A stretch of 64,000 bases of DNA from Trichostrongylus colubriformis (taxonomy: Eukaryota; Nematoda; Chromadorea; Rhabditida; Trichostrongylidae). Below the pieces are notes generated by a model. It saw only the letters and a list, made by a program, of their open reading frames with translations, did no database searches and was not told the origin of the DNA. The translations under genes were made by a program, and so were the position numbers. Location: contig OZ022258.1 in the NCBI GenBank assembly GCA_963978905.1, positions 47,848,591-47,912,590 of the forward strand, given 5' to 3'. Below, piece by piece: positions 10,372-22,170 of this stretch. The first letter of the stretch is position 1; each line of letters starts with the position of its first letter.

Positions 10372-10468
10372 TTATTTGCCGGAGTCGCCTCACTGGCTAA
10401 TACGAAATGAGGGCTACAAAGGCATGGAGAAGTATGTTGAAGGGGCTAATAGTTTGATTTTGAAACAC
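10372..10468 (+). CDS. SLC22-like transporter exon (PESPHWL)
   Basis: The acceptor ACTTTTCGTAG is followed by a frame reading YLPESPHWLIRNEGYKGMEK and on to ANSLI. The PESPxWL motif sits in the cytoplasmic loop after the sixth membrane helix of SLC22 (organic cation/anion) transporters of the major facilitator superfamily. The donor (GTGTTC) is weak, so the right edge is uncertain. The Helitron-like copy A ends only about 380 bp upstream and no earlier exon was found. This may be a truncated gene. Confidence 0.5.
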
Positions 10469-10723
10469 GTGTTCACATTTTTTGGAATGATTTTATTGAG
10501 CAAGCAATTTCTAGTTCAATTGAAATCTTGCAGATGGAATAATACTGTCGTCGTTATCGGCTCTTGCCGGCGTCATGAGCCGAAACCAGAAGAGAAGTAC
10601 GAGACTTGCGGAGCTATAATCAGAAGCGCAGCCATACTCCACCTACTCGTAATCAACGGTTTTATAGAGTAGGGTATTACGGTATTGTCTGCGAATCACA
10701 GAGAACTTGGAAACTCCTTGTAG

Positions 10724-10925
10724 TAATGATGAGCCTCAAAAATGTGCTGATAGCACGGCCGCTTATAACTCGGCGAATGAGGCCAATGTTATGGCGACAT
10801 TATGCATATTTCTTTTTTTTAGGTTTGGCCTTTTACTTCTACGGGTTGCCTTTTCTATCTGTCGACTTGAACGATGATCGATTCACAGCCTACATGATGT
10901 TTGCTTTTGTTGAATTGCCGGCCGG
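10724..10925 (+). CDS. SLC22-like transporter exon (ELPAG)
   Basis: The acceptor CTCCTTGTAG precedes an open frame of 66 codons ending at a clear donor (GG then GTGAGT). It reads LKNVLIARPLITRRMRPM, then a membrane helix (YAYFFFLGLAFYFYGLPF), a short polar link (SVDLNDDRF) and FAFVELPAG. In SLC22 proteins a basic loop, helix 7 and then a helix with ELPA occur in this order after PESPxWL, so this exon and the one at 10372 probably belong to one gene. Exons for the last helices were not found. An acceptor at about 11740 (TTATTTTAG) is followed by a frame without a clear family match. Function is inferred from two motifs only. Confidence 0.5.
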
Positions 10926-11483
10926 GTGAGTTGGCAGAGGTTCTACAGAGGCAGAGGTCGAAGGTTTCGCCCTAACAGAGTAGCCGACAAGTATAACATC
11001 GAGAAAAAATTCTGAAAAACATGGGTCTCCGGTACTACTTGATCAAAATTTCATGAAAAATACAACCCCCCCCCCCACACTACTCATCTCCTCTTCGACG
11101 CCTGGACGATGCCTCCAAAACTGACGGCGCAAGGCTTTCCGTTTCCAAACTCGAGCCCTCCCTCAAAAAGGTAGTCAATCGTCGATAACCATACATTGTC
11201 ATCTAGAACACAGTGTGATTATCGATTGATGACCTTTTCAGAGGAACGGTCGGTCCAGAATTTTCTCAGAGTCCTCTCAGTGTATGTGTTCTTCTCAGGG
11301 CTGCATGAGTGTGAAGGATGATGGAAATTTCCAAAAATCCGACTACTCAACCAAAAATGCGATCCTTCGTCGAGAAATTTTCGACGGAGCTCTGAGCTTC
11401 TGAAATGCATTCGCAATATAGAGCACCGGAGGTAATGCTAGCACTATTGACGAGTTGCTTGCTGGCATCATGTCGCCGAGTAT

Positions 11484-11629
11484 GGCCGCCGTCGCATTTC
11501 GCGACTTTGCGAGTGTGCGATTTTGCGGTGTCGCAGACTCGCAAGCGAAGTTGCGACGATGTAAGTTTTCAAAGGCGCAGTATCGCGCAAAACTTCCACT
11601 CCGCAAAATTGCGGAGTCTGACATCGGCG
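11484..11629. mobile_element. PIF/Harbinger-like MITE
   Basis: The ends GGCCGCCGTCGC and GTCTGACATCGGCG, and the internal word TTTTGCGGTGTCGC, place it with the elements at 4831 and 63329. A TAA follows the right end; the left flank reads TAT. Non-coding. Confidence 0.6.
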
Positions 11630-11739
11630 TAAAAGAAAATGTATTCACATATTGATTCTCCCAATACAGTTTGCTTCTCTGTAGTAAAACCATATATGCT
11701 ATTTGTCGTCAATCACAATCCTTGTTTTCTCAGTTCTTA

Positions 11740-13130
11740 TTTTAGGTGGGTAATGGGTCTTGCTTCTGATGCAGTATGCTGGCAGGCAGAGTCTATGTTC
11801 TCAATGGCTTCGCAGGGTATTTCTGTGATCATGGCTCCACTTCTGTAACGTGAGACTTTTCTAGGCTGAATACTACATGAAATAAGTAGGAGCATCCGCG
11901 AAATCTTGATAGCGCTCGATAATCGATTGCTTAGAACAAGACACGGCAGCCGGAAGCAGTGCTAACCGTTGTACACATCATGTGGCAAACGGTGTCTCAT
12001 GCGCTACCCGATTTGATCGCGCACCTAAGTACCACTACTCATTGGATCTCTATTCCCTTTTCAACCACTTAGGAAACGGAACTAAGCTACCTGGGAAATT
12101 TTCTATGGTTAATACCAATACAAACTATCGCACAATCACACTGTTCCACACAATACGCAGGAATATGAGGAACAACTTCTTAAGTCAAACATCTAGAGAT
12201 CTATCAACATTGAAATGATTTTTAAGATGAAACAATCATAAAGGTACATAATGAACTGTCACTTCGCTTCACTGGGAGTCTCGTACAAGGACACTCGCTC
12301 AAATTTCCTTCAAAGAATTTGGGTTTTTTCTACGTGTTTTACAGGTTTGAGCCCCGTGGTACCGCTGCCAGCTGCCGTGAAGAATACCGTGGAAATCGAT
12401 GGTCAAATAGCACTCTCACGAGGTGGCTACGGAAGGAAGGCTGCTCAAGGTGTTTGTGATGGTGCTGCGGTGCGCAGTCATGCCCGTCCCCGCGCTATCA
12501 AGGGCGTGGTAAAGGCATCCTGCGCAACCAGAGAACTAATAATGAGGGACGGTTTCTGCCTCCCCTATATCCATCCAGGAATTTTAATCAAGTTCAAAAG
12601 TTATCTCATTTCCAAGTTGGTGGTAGGCACAGCCCTGTCATTCACACTTTAAAGGGTCACTTCGTAGTGATCTGATCGGACTTTCTGCAGGTAATTGTAG
12701 AGTTATGAAGAGAGAAGTATTTTTATGAAGCCGTGCGAGGCTTCCTGGAGGGGCCTCAGAGGTTTCAGGATCTCATACGGCTTCTACTACAAAGCGAAAG
12801 ACCAATACAGATTCGCATTGGTCGATGGTTGGCTTATTTCTCCTCGGGAATCTGAATGTTTCAGAACAACTGCGACTCCAAAACATCCAATCAAAAAACT
12901 CAGTTTTTTGAAAATATTCTGGAGTCGTAATTGTTCTTAGACACTCAAAAATTGTTGAATAAATATTCTGGAGACGCAATGGTTCTTATACATTCAGATA
13001 TTCATGAGACTCCGGAACAGCACAAATCAAAGTATTTTCTCGGAAAGTTCAATAAGAGGTCTTACCAGTTTTGCTGCTTGGCTCTTTCAGTTTCCTGCTT
13101 TCTGATTCTCAAGTCTATCATTCTTAGAGA
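11740..13130. other. Unassigned stretch with a small foldback
   Basis: A possible exon follows the acceptor GTGTTTTACAG near 12343 and is open for about 100 codons, but it matches nothing I recognise. At about 12865-12945 there is a foldback (arms around ACTGCGACTCCAAAA and TGGAGTCGTAATTGT). Its right arm recurs once more about 50 bp further on (ATTCTGGAGACGCAAT). Confidence 0.35.
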
Positions 13131-13140
13131 GTGCGCTTAA

Positions 13141-13622
13141 AGGCGCATTCCAGGATTACTGGGATATCACATCTCCTGCCGTGGGTGGATAGTTCGACCC
13201 AAGTCGCGTAGGCTGTACCTTTACCGAGGCGTGGGTGTCAGTTCCTGGAGCGTGCAGAGCCAAAGAATCTAGCGCAACAGCTCGGCCCCGCCCACCCCAG
13301 CCGGGGGTATGCCTTTATGCTTCGACTCTTATCATTGTCATAAGTAGACCAGCTACTAGCCAAGATCTTGAAATTGGCAGTAAACCTTTCGCCTCGTGAA
13401 GTAAACCCACTACTGAGTGACCTGACCCCACACTAAGCACAGGTACACTTGCATCATACTCCCAGCTGGGGTGGGCGGGGCCGAGCTGTTGCGCTAGATT
13501 CTTTGGCTTTGCATGCTCCAGAAACTGACAGCCACGCCTCGGTAAAGGTACAGCCTACGTAGCTTGGGTCGAACTATTCCACGGCAAGAGATGTGATATC
13601 TCAGTAATCCTGAAATAAGCCT
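13141..13622. mobile_element. TTAA-flanked foldback element
   Basis: This 482-bp element is flanked by TTAA (13137-13140 and 13623-13626). The two arms of about 165 bp are inverted copies, running from AGGCGCATTCCAGGATTACTG through CCGAGGCGTGG to AGAATCTAGCGCAACAGCTC and then CCCCGCCCACCCCAGC. The loop between them is about 140 bp. No ORF spans it. It shares the TTAA target and AGGC ends with the element at 7682. Confidence 0.75.
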
Positions 13623-13899
13623 TTAAGCCTCCATGTACCAGTAGCTCTTTTGATGTCTCATACCAGAGCGGATCTTCAATTTATGCAAACTGTGCTTCGC
13701 ACAGGCAGATTCCATGTCGGCCGAAAGAAGTACACCTGAGAGAGGGCACCTCCGAAAGGGCCTTTTACACTGTATGAATGGTGCAGCGATTATAACAGTC
13801 ACAGATTTGAATCTCACACAGTTGAAATCCCCTGCAAAGTTGCCATACGAGCGAGTCTTCTATTACGGTTTGAATTCAGTTCTATCATGCCCATGAAAG

Positions 13900-16800
13900 G
13901 CGCGGTATCCTAAATTCGTTAAATATTACAGCAAAAAAGGATTTGCAAAACGTACTCCGCCATATATCGCCAACCCTACAACCGCTAAACTCAATACTTT
14001 CCTTCCCTGAGTCTCCTCAGTTCAATACGCCTAAAATATCTAGAGGATTCATCTAATATTGCCTGATCTAATGTGTCGAATGCTTGCACCATTCTAAACA
14101 TGTTCATCGCTTATGACTTTTTTTTTTAAATCGATAGGTTTTTCGGTGTCACCCACGCAGTACACCCGATTTACATATCAGAAATGACGCCTACATCAGT
14201 ACGATCAATATCATTTTTAATTATAGATGGAACCGGAAGGGGTCCGAAACAAGAGGAAGATGCAGAGAAATGAGCATTGTAACGAACACTCAAGGTTAGA
14301 AGCGATAATCGGCGAAGAACTCGGATTCAAAAGCGCGACGCTGTAGTGTGTATTCGCATCCCATTCGCATCAACACAATAACTTTCCGAGTTGTCCGCTG
14401 TAGGAGACGGGCCGCGGGCCAACGTTAGTTGTAGCACCTGACTCCCAGCGCAGCGGAGTGCCATTCCCAACTACATTGGAATTCATGTAAGTACATCCAG
14501 AAACAATATAAGAAAGAAAAAAGGAAAAAGTAAAAGAAAAGAACAATTTTATAATAAAAACATCACCTCTTGGCACCATGCCAAGGCGTCAAATTGTCGA
14601 ATTTGTGCAATGGCGGCCACTTAAACTCGTCCGGACTACGTCTCTGCTAGTGCAGGTCGAAATCCCTTTCCGGTGTCTTTAATATACCACAAAGTATAGG
14701 CATCATTGTTGCATCGTATCTTCGCCATGTTGCACGTCATTTCCATATAATACGTTACTTCATTTTTACTAGAAATCTTTACTTTCCGACGTTTGGTCCC
14801 GAATATTATGTAAAACTCGTTGTTGTTGTTGTTGACGTATTGTGTATTTTCTCTCGACTTCTTTGTCTTGTTCTTTCGGAAATCGGAAGTCTAACAGCAA
14901 TCGATGATCACACTGTCGATACGCGGGACAGGGAATAGCTGATGAGATCAGGTAGTCTGCCTCCGTAGTAATAAACGTACCAGTTTCACGCGCGTTGTGC
15001 GTGCTGTATCGTCAGGGGCCATGGAAGTGATTACCTGGTTCTAGATATAGGACACAGTAGTGGCCTCGGGTCCCAAAAATAATAGATGCGACGCTCCTGC
15101 CTTACACGCATCCCGCTGCCTGTCGCAATACAAAATTCTGGCATGAAGGCACATACTCATAAACCATTACCCGGCGCTGAGAGCAATGACCATAGTGATT
15201 ACAGGCAAAAAACTCGTTCACTTTCAAAAATGATTCCGAGTCTGATGAGAGATGACCCATAATCTGCGTGCACGGCGCAATATGATGGTTCTCAGCACCC
15301 CTCATATTTGAGATCACGACCACAATAGATGTCGTTTTTCATAAGTAATGCTTGCAAAATGCTAGAAATTTAAAGAGCATGAAGTGGATGATGACGAAGA
15401 CCTCCCGTCTGAAAATGCACCAATATGAATAAAGGAAGAATAAGTTCAGTCAACGTGTCAATGTTCCGTCGATTTCAATGTCCATTTGCAATACTATACG
15501 CAGTGATATTAATAAACCTGAGGGTCCAAATAGATGTCATTTTTCTTTCTCTATAGATCGACCAACACGGTCAAAAAACAGCTTAGAATAGCAGGTTCAC
15601 AAAAAGGAGTGACCTTCGAAGATGAGTAAAGCGGTATTCGAAGCAAAGATAAATGCTGTACACAGGTCTATGAGAGAGTGACGGACCAAATCCTTGTCAT
15701 TTTTTAGTGCGTCTTTATAAGACAGCCTCACAAAAGCGGTACAAACGAAATACATCCAGAGGTAGAGATCTAATGCTGCCTCCACACTTTGCGGAGATGC
15801 CGCTGGCGGCAGGGAGCGTGGTTGCTTTCGAACTCTGCTTCTCAGCGGACGTTAGTCACCGTCGTCAGCGACGCAGAGTGGCGTAGGCAGGGACAAGCCT
15901 CCGTCGTAGAATCCTCGACAGGGGGGTCGCATTTGGTTCGCTGGAAGGGAGGGGTTGTAATCGCTGAGGTAGGCCGTGATCAACGGAATTCGTCAGGCTG
16001 TGGGTCCAAAATGTAGAAAGGAGATGTGATAGTACTGACTAACTAGGTTCAAATCCAAAACCAATATTTTATTTATTGTTCACTTAAAAACTCGAACTCG
16101 AAAACCTCTAATCAGTGATACCTTAGCTTTCCTGTGCCCACAATGTCTCCAGGCGAACGCGGCTGAGAATATCTTCCGAGAAACACCAAAAATATTAAGA
16201 AAATTCTGGACGTACATATACTTCTTGGATATGTTGGAGATTTACTACATACTAACAATATGGCAGGAAATTCATAGGAGTGAAGTGCCTGTTCACCCTT
16301 ACTCAATCCCCGGCCATCTTCGAGCCCCATTTCCTAATATCCACGACGCTATGTTGTACTGTCTCTCCACATGACATTTTTCACTCAGATTTCTATTTTA
16401 AATTTTCAATTATTTCGTTTAACAATTCAATTATTCATTTCAGTTAATTGTTCAGAATCATGAAAGGGCATATCATAGACTGTTTGATTGAGCTTTCATT
16501 TCAGTCGCTTCAGCATATAAGCGAGCGGCATCATAGGGAATTTCGTAATACTCGAACATTTCCGAAAATGCTGTCTGACATTGCCACGTTCAGTCACTGC
16601 CTATCTTTTCGAATACGTACTTTACATAAATATTACTGCGCAGGTTTGTAATTATTTCACATGCTTTATCGAAAAAATCGGTTCACTTGGTCACCTCCCG
16701 TAAACCCATTGTTTGCTCTGATTGTTCGTCGACAGCCGTTCTTTATAGGGGACGGTGGTCATTCCTCTACTTGCTCTACTAAACTGTAACTGATTATCTT

Positions 16801-17980
16801 GTCCCAAGCATACATAGATGAATAACTGTCGCTTTTTTTTGGACAAGCCATGGATAGGAACTCAATTTTGAGTAGCTTGTACGTTCAAAAGGTTTTCACT
16901 TACTCATTCACACGGCATTTCGTGTGTAATTTCATGAGTATGTACCATTATAACACCAGCGACTCATCTGATCCACAGTGAGCTACCAGGGCATTGACTA
17001 TGTCTACGCGACCACCCTGTTGAGTGTCGGGTTCTCCCTTTTTCGAACCACCTCTACCATGACAACCGTGCATTAATATCAAAACACACAATAGAAAAGG
17101 TGCTGGATGGATGTTCGTCATACCCTCAGGAGCTAAGAGATACCTTACTTGCCAACCTACTTCCAAGTAAATAATTGGGTTCCTTCCGTTAGTAAGCCTT
17201 GCTACTCTCACATCATTCACCTGCGATTCCATCCTCCACTTTTCTGTTGCTCTACCGGCCACTGCTTTTTGATGGCTAACCCTTTCCCTGTTCATATTCT
17301 CTCATTTCAAGTTCAAGCATAACCGGAAGCACTCGACAGTATTTGAAAAACGACGAACTCGAATAGAGCTGCAGAGACCTGTAACCCCAAAGGTCTGCAA
17401 GTTCAGTATACTTTCCATTCACAGTGGGGTGACACATATTCCTGTAGAGAGAGAGCCAGACAGAATCCGGCGCCAGCACCAATCACATTCCATACTGAGG
17501 TCATATTTAACCGATTCGTAATATATACAGTCCAGTTCCCGAAGGCTGACAGGGTGTGCCCTGCAGAGTTGGGTGAAAGTGTGTGGCGGAGTGAGAGAGA
17601 TCGATACAAGTCCGTAGGCCTCGCCCTGCCAGCCGTCGGGGAATGGACTGTAGCAGCACTGCTTCTTTCAAGAAAAAAAATCTGATTCTAATTTAGATCC
17701 CACCTGAAGCAACACTCATTCGAACTGCACTTTTATCGCGCTCCTTGCTGTGCCCTTGGAGTGTAATAACACTCTGTAAAACCAGCAATGTGACTATGTC
17801 CCAACAGGATATAACTGGTACTGTGTAGCTTCAATCGTTTCCCTAAAGTTGCCTATCGCACGGAAATTCTATTATTGGGATTACATGTGTTGCTGCGATT
17901 GAGCTGCACTCATACTCCGTGAGCAAATCGCAATCATCGATCACTGCTGCCCCAACTCATTCACAACGCAAACTGCACAA
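13900..17980. other. Sparse region; one weak secreted-peptide ORF
   Basis: No transposon or exon is convincing here. On the minus strand an ATG at about 17121 opens a 57-codon frame to 16948. It starts MTNIHPAPFLLCVLILMHGC, which looks like a signal peptide, and continues with a polar tail ending DESLVL. It could be a small secreted peptide, an exon, or chance. A short GTT triplet repeat sits near 14819. The remainder is ordinary AT-rich sequence. Confidence 0.3.
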
Positions 17981-17989
17981 TCGCCACAT

Positions 17990-18158
17990 TAGACAGCGTT
18001 CATACTTACCTGCTTCGGTGCCGGCGGCAGGGCGTGGCAGCGTGTCTCTGCCTTCCGCTTGCGCTACCCTGTCTCGTTGCCGGCGTCGTCTTTGCGTCTC
18101 TCCTGTGCCACTCTGCCTCCTACCTGTGAACGCAACCACGCCCCGTCTGTGCAAAGTA
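17990..18158. mobile_element. MITE ('GGCGGCAG' family) interrupted by a mariner-type element
   Basis: The left end GCGTTCATACTTACC and the GGCGGCAGGGCGTGG word match the family. The right end is cut at GCAAAGTA, where the element at 18159 begins. Its last bases may continue after 19277 as TATAAACGAGACG, a diverged form of the expected TATGAACGCGGCC. Confidence 0.6.
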
Positions 18159-19277
18159 TTAGGTTGTCCGGGAAGTTTTCACACTAATGTCGGGGAACAT
18201 TGTGTAATTAGTAACTTTGTTGACATCGCGTACCGTGAATTTTGGAGTATTCGTAAGGCCTGAAAGCTCGCGTACAGAAAGTACAGGTGGAGCTACACAT
18301 GCAGCGAGCGCGAGCCGTTTGTTCTGTGTTTGTGGTCGGCCTGTGCGTCGAGATTCCTTGAGAGATTCGTCACTGTTGTGGTACGAGTAGAAGCACGGAA
18401 CGACAGGGGGCTTGCCCCTTCATTGTCTCTTGCAGAAAGCAAAGGGCCTCGTTCGGGTATCGGCTGGAACGGTATTGTAGAAGTAGAACTGGTCGCTAGA
18501 GCATCATCCTGTCATCCATTGCGAAGGCACTACTGGGAACAGGGGAGACGAGCGTTAGGATCGTGAATCGCCGCGCGCGGCATTTTGGACGACTTCGATA
18601 ACATGCATATACTTCTATAATCATGTAGATAGCATATATATACCTGTATGATCGTGTGAAACTAACGCTACTTCTCAACGATCAGCACGCTGTCACCCTC
18701 ACCCTCCCCCCAATTACAGTAACATCTTTTTTTCATTTATACAAGCTGGGTAATGGGGGATGTGAGCGTTAGGATACTGGGTAGCCTAAATTGCGCACAG
18801 CAATTTTTGGGCGACTTTGAGGTGTGGTACGATGCCCGCGGTATCGCACTGACGCGTTATTATTTTCTCTCTATTGCCGCTTTTTCGAACAGTCCCCTGT
18901 CTCTTCTAGTCGGTTTCGCTAATCAAGGTTTATGATTGGGTGTCATCTATTTCAGGTTTCCACCCACCCAACATTTGAACACAGGGCAATGCAACGTATG
19001 AGGTGGAGGCGCAACATTGGCGTCCCATTGCAAAGCTGCGTCACGAATACCGTACCACGCCGCGTTGAAGTCGTCCGGAATTTGCCGCGCGCGGCGATCC
19101 ACGATCCTAACGCACCACACCCCTGGGAACAGGGGACGATATATCTCACATGCTGCTGACAGATACATATACCGGACATGAAACACAAATCCCTCAAGTC
19201 AGGTCCGCTCACAACAAAGATATGTAGTTTTGAACCCCTATCACGCATTTAGTCCGGAAACTTTCCGGACAACCTAA
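18159..19277. mobile_element. Non-autonomous mariner-type element
   Basis: The ends TTAGGTTGTCCGGGAAGTTT and (inverted) TTAGGTTGTCCGGAAAGTTT are flanked by TA. The 1119-bp interior encodes no transposase. It contains three related segments, two + copies near 18540 and 18765 and one inverted near 19070-19120, sharing the words GCGTTAGGAT, GCCGCGCGCGGC and GACGACTT. The outer pair can fold back on itself. Confidence 0.75.
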
Positions 19278-19299
19278 TATAAACGAGACGAGCGTACTG

Positions 19300-22160
19300 G
19301 ATCACGTGAGGCAATCGCGATTACTGCGACCAAAGTGTATGCGTCGCCAAGTATGAAGGCACTCTCAGAGGCCAAAGCCTAAGAAAGGAATGCGACACCC
19401 TTTTTGCGAAGTTTTTGGATTTTTGCAGTTTTCCGCAGTTATTTACTTATTGGACTTGTTGACGATTTTTGCTGCCTATACCCCATATGATATTTTAGAC
19501 TCTTCGCAGACTCTCTGCATGCTATTTGTCAGACCACTTAAGAATACGAATTGTTCTTATGCTGCAAGAAGTCTGATGCTGAAATGTGAAAATGGTAGTT
19601 CTACCAGAATGGATGTTACTGCGGTGATACTCTGAGCCAGTGATACTTGCGGTTGTGAAAACTGAACAAACAACTAATTTCATTGTCACCATAAACAGGC
19701 AATGCGTCTGGAGAACTGCAGGTAACATAACACCGCTCAAAACAACCCACTTCAGAAGAAAATTAGATTCATTTGCAATCACTACTCTGCTAGACTTTGC
19801 GCCCGGCAACATGCCCTTCGCGCACTTATAGCCAAGCGTGGTGCCGAGGAAAATTTTCAACACAACCCCCTTTTAGAAGCCAATGCGGTTCATCGAGGAA
19901 ATTAAGAGCCCACCGTCAAAAAAAAAACACCGAGGCGGAACTCTTGACAAATTAAGAGAAATAAGAACGTAACAAAACTGGACCCATGTTCCAAAACAAA
20001 AGCGTCTAAGAGGAATAAGAACCTAACAAAGCCCAGTACTTGTATTCCGAAACGAAAGCGTTTAAGAGAAATAAGAACCTTATAAATTCCAGTACTTATA
20101 TTCCGAAACGAAAGCGTCTAAGAGAAATGAGAACCTAACAAAATCCAAAACTTATATTCCGAAACGAAAGCGTGGCCGACCACTGGTAATGAGCTCGTTC
20201 TCTGATAACGAAGGAGAAGGCTTAGAAGACATGCAGCAGTAGGGAAGGATGAAAAAAGCAATGATAGAAAAGTTAGAAATTAAACAGGAGTCATGTAATG
20301 CGCTTCACTGCTTCGCCGTGTAGCTAATGCGGTAGCAACGCGGCAATCAGATGGGGCGCGGTATCTTTCCACTAATAAATTTGAGCATTTTGGAAACCTG
20401 TAGTTTTGCCAAACTCAATCTTTCAAAGTATTGTGAACTATTTTCTCAACAACTTTCTCAAAGCAATCTATCGGTTCCTTGGTTTCTCTAATGGTTGCGT
20501 AGTTCTCTATATGGCAATCCAGCTGAGGAAAATTTTGAAAAATTTCAAAGTGCTCCACTTGGCTGTTCGTAACATCCTTTGAACTTAATTAACCTTGTGA
20601 GTGCAACTTTGCTGCATGGGGTCTGCAAGGTTGCCGCTTTCCAGGCTACTTGGAATATACCATATCCTCAAAATGAAAGAAGTTATTCTGAAGGAGGCCA
20701 GCCGAGGAAATTTTTTTCATCAAAGTGGCGATCTTCCCACTAATCCTTGGAAAAATGATCCATTGTGTCCAAAATACCTCCAGTACACGTTCCTCGCTTT
20801 CAGAGGTCCAACGGAATGGCGACTAGCCTTAGTCGCCCTCCCTGCGGGATGCGCCATGCATCGTGATTTCATCCACTTTGTTGATAATACTAACTCTTAT
20901 CCTGTCCATATAGTGACCCGCCAGCACCAGTTCTCGTTCTTATAATCGTATTGAGAAAAGAATGAAGCCCACACCAGCTGATATTTCCTTTTCACCCTAT
21001 AGTTTCTTGAGCATTATCCACCTTGGAACCTGTGGATAGATACCGCTTCCCAAGAACAATCGGTGACTTTCGGAGGTCTCTCCGTACGTGATTTCGGTGC
21101 CAGCGGCCCAACGTTAGGGCTCTTGGCTACGGCCGGTTCCGTGCTGGATCGCGCCATGCATGGGGTACCCATGATCAATCCATCAGATTGAAAGGTACAC
21201 TATTCCCGTGGTCGTCTTGGAATTGTGCGCTGTGAACAAGGTATCAAGTATCGACCTCGCCCCACAGCAAAGCATAAGGTATGAGGGTTTGGTTGCACGA
21301 GCTGACATCTTGTTTACAGTACACAATTCGAAAAGGATCAGGGAGTCATCCTAGCATCTGACTCTGTCTATCATTTGCGTTGTCCATGCGCCCTCCTCTC
21401 TACAATAACACCTTGAGCACTTATCTTGAAAAATTTGTGTCGTACCTTGTTTCCTATTTATGAGGTGCCGAATTTTTAAGTGAAGATTGAATCAAATACT
21501 AGTTTCGGACTCAAACCCAGTTAGTCAGTTTTATCACACCTCCCCTTTACACTTTGAACCCTTAGCCTGAAAATTTTCGTTGCCTACCTCATTGATTACG
21601 ACCCCTTCCCAGCGAACCGAGTACGACCCCCCGTCGCGGATTCTCGACTGAGACTTGGATATGCTTATAGCAGTACTTGCCAGAGGTACCCCAGCCCAGT
21701 TTAATTAGCTCTGCTCCTCCCTCCTTTTCCCGTTGTGGAAACCTTTGCCGCCACATTCACCACTGGGGATCACTTCCTGATCTATATTTATACATATTCT
21801 ACGTGTTCTTTGCATGTCGACGCCTGAAAGTACACCTATTTCTTTGTCAAGAAATTAACAACTGTGATGATCAGAGAATGTATTGTTATCCAGAATGTGG
21901 ATGTTGTGAAAGCTTCGCTTCTCACTGTCAGAGCTCATCAAACGGGTAATGTGCGTGAAGACGTTCGAATCAGATCAAGAGACGCCGGCCATCTCTCGCG
22001 CATGCGTAAGATCCACAAAGAGACCAGCAAGGCATTTGCCTCATCCGTCAATCCAATTCGAGAGTCTTGACGCTTATTTCTCAACCGAGCAGTTTATATT
22101 TTCTAATGGCCTTACGTTTCGACCATCTTATTTATGTTTGGAACAGTTCAAGCTCACAAG
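19300..22160. other. Unassigned; no supported gene
   Basis: Apart from the 56-bp tandem repeat at 19930-20175, nothing is recognisable. An open frame at 21864-22070 has plausible codon usage but no family match, and its edges do not give a convincing gene. Confidence 0.35.
19930..20175. repeat. 56-bp tandem repeat, about four units
   Basis: The word AGCGTCTAAGAGAAATAAGA recurs with starts at 20001, 20057, 20113 and (partial) 20169, exactly 56 bp apart. Each unit ends ATTCCGAAACGAA. The period is not a multiple of three, so this is not a protein repeat. Confidence 0.85.
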
Positions 22161-22170
22161 ACTGGTAATA

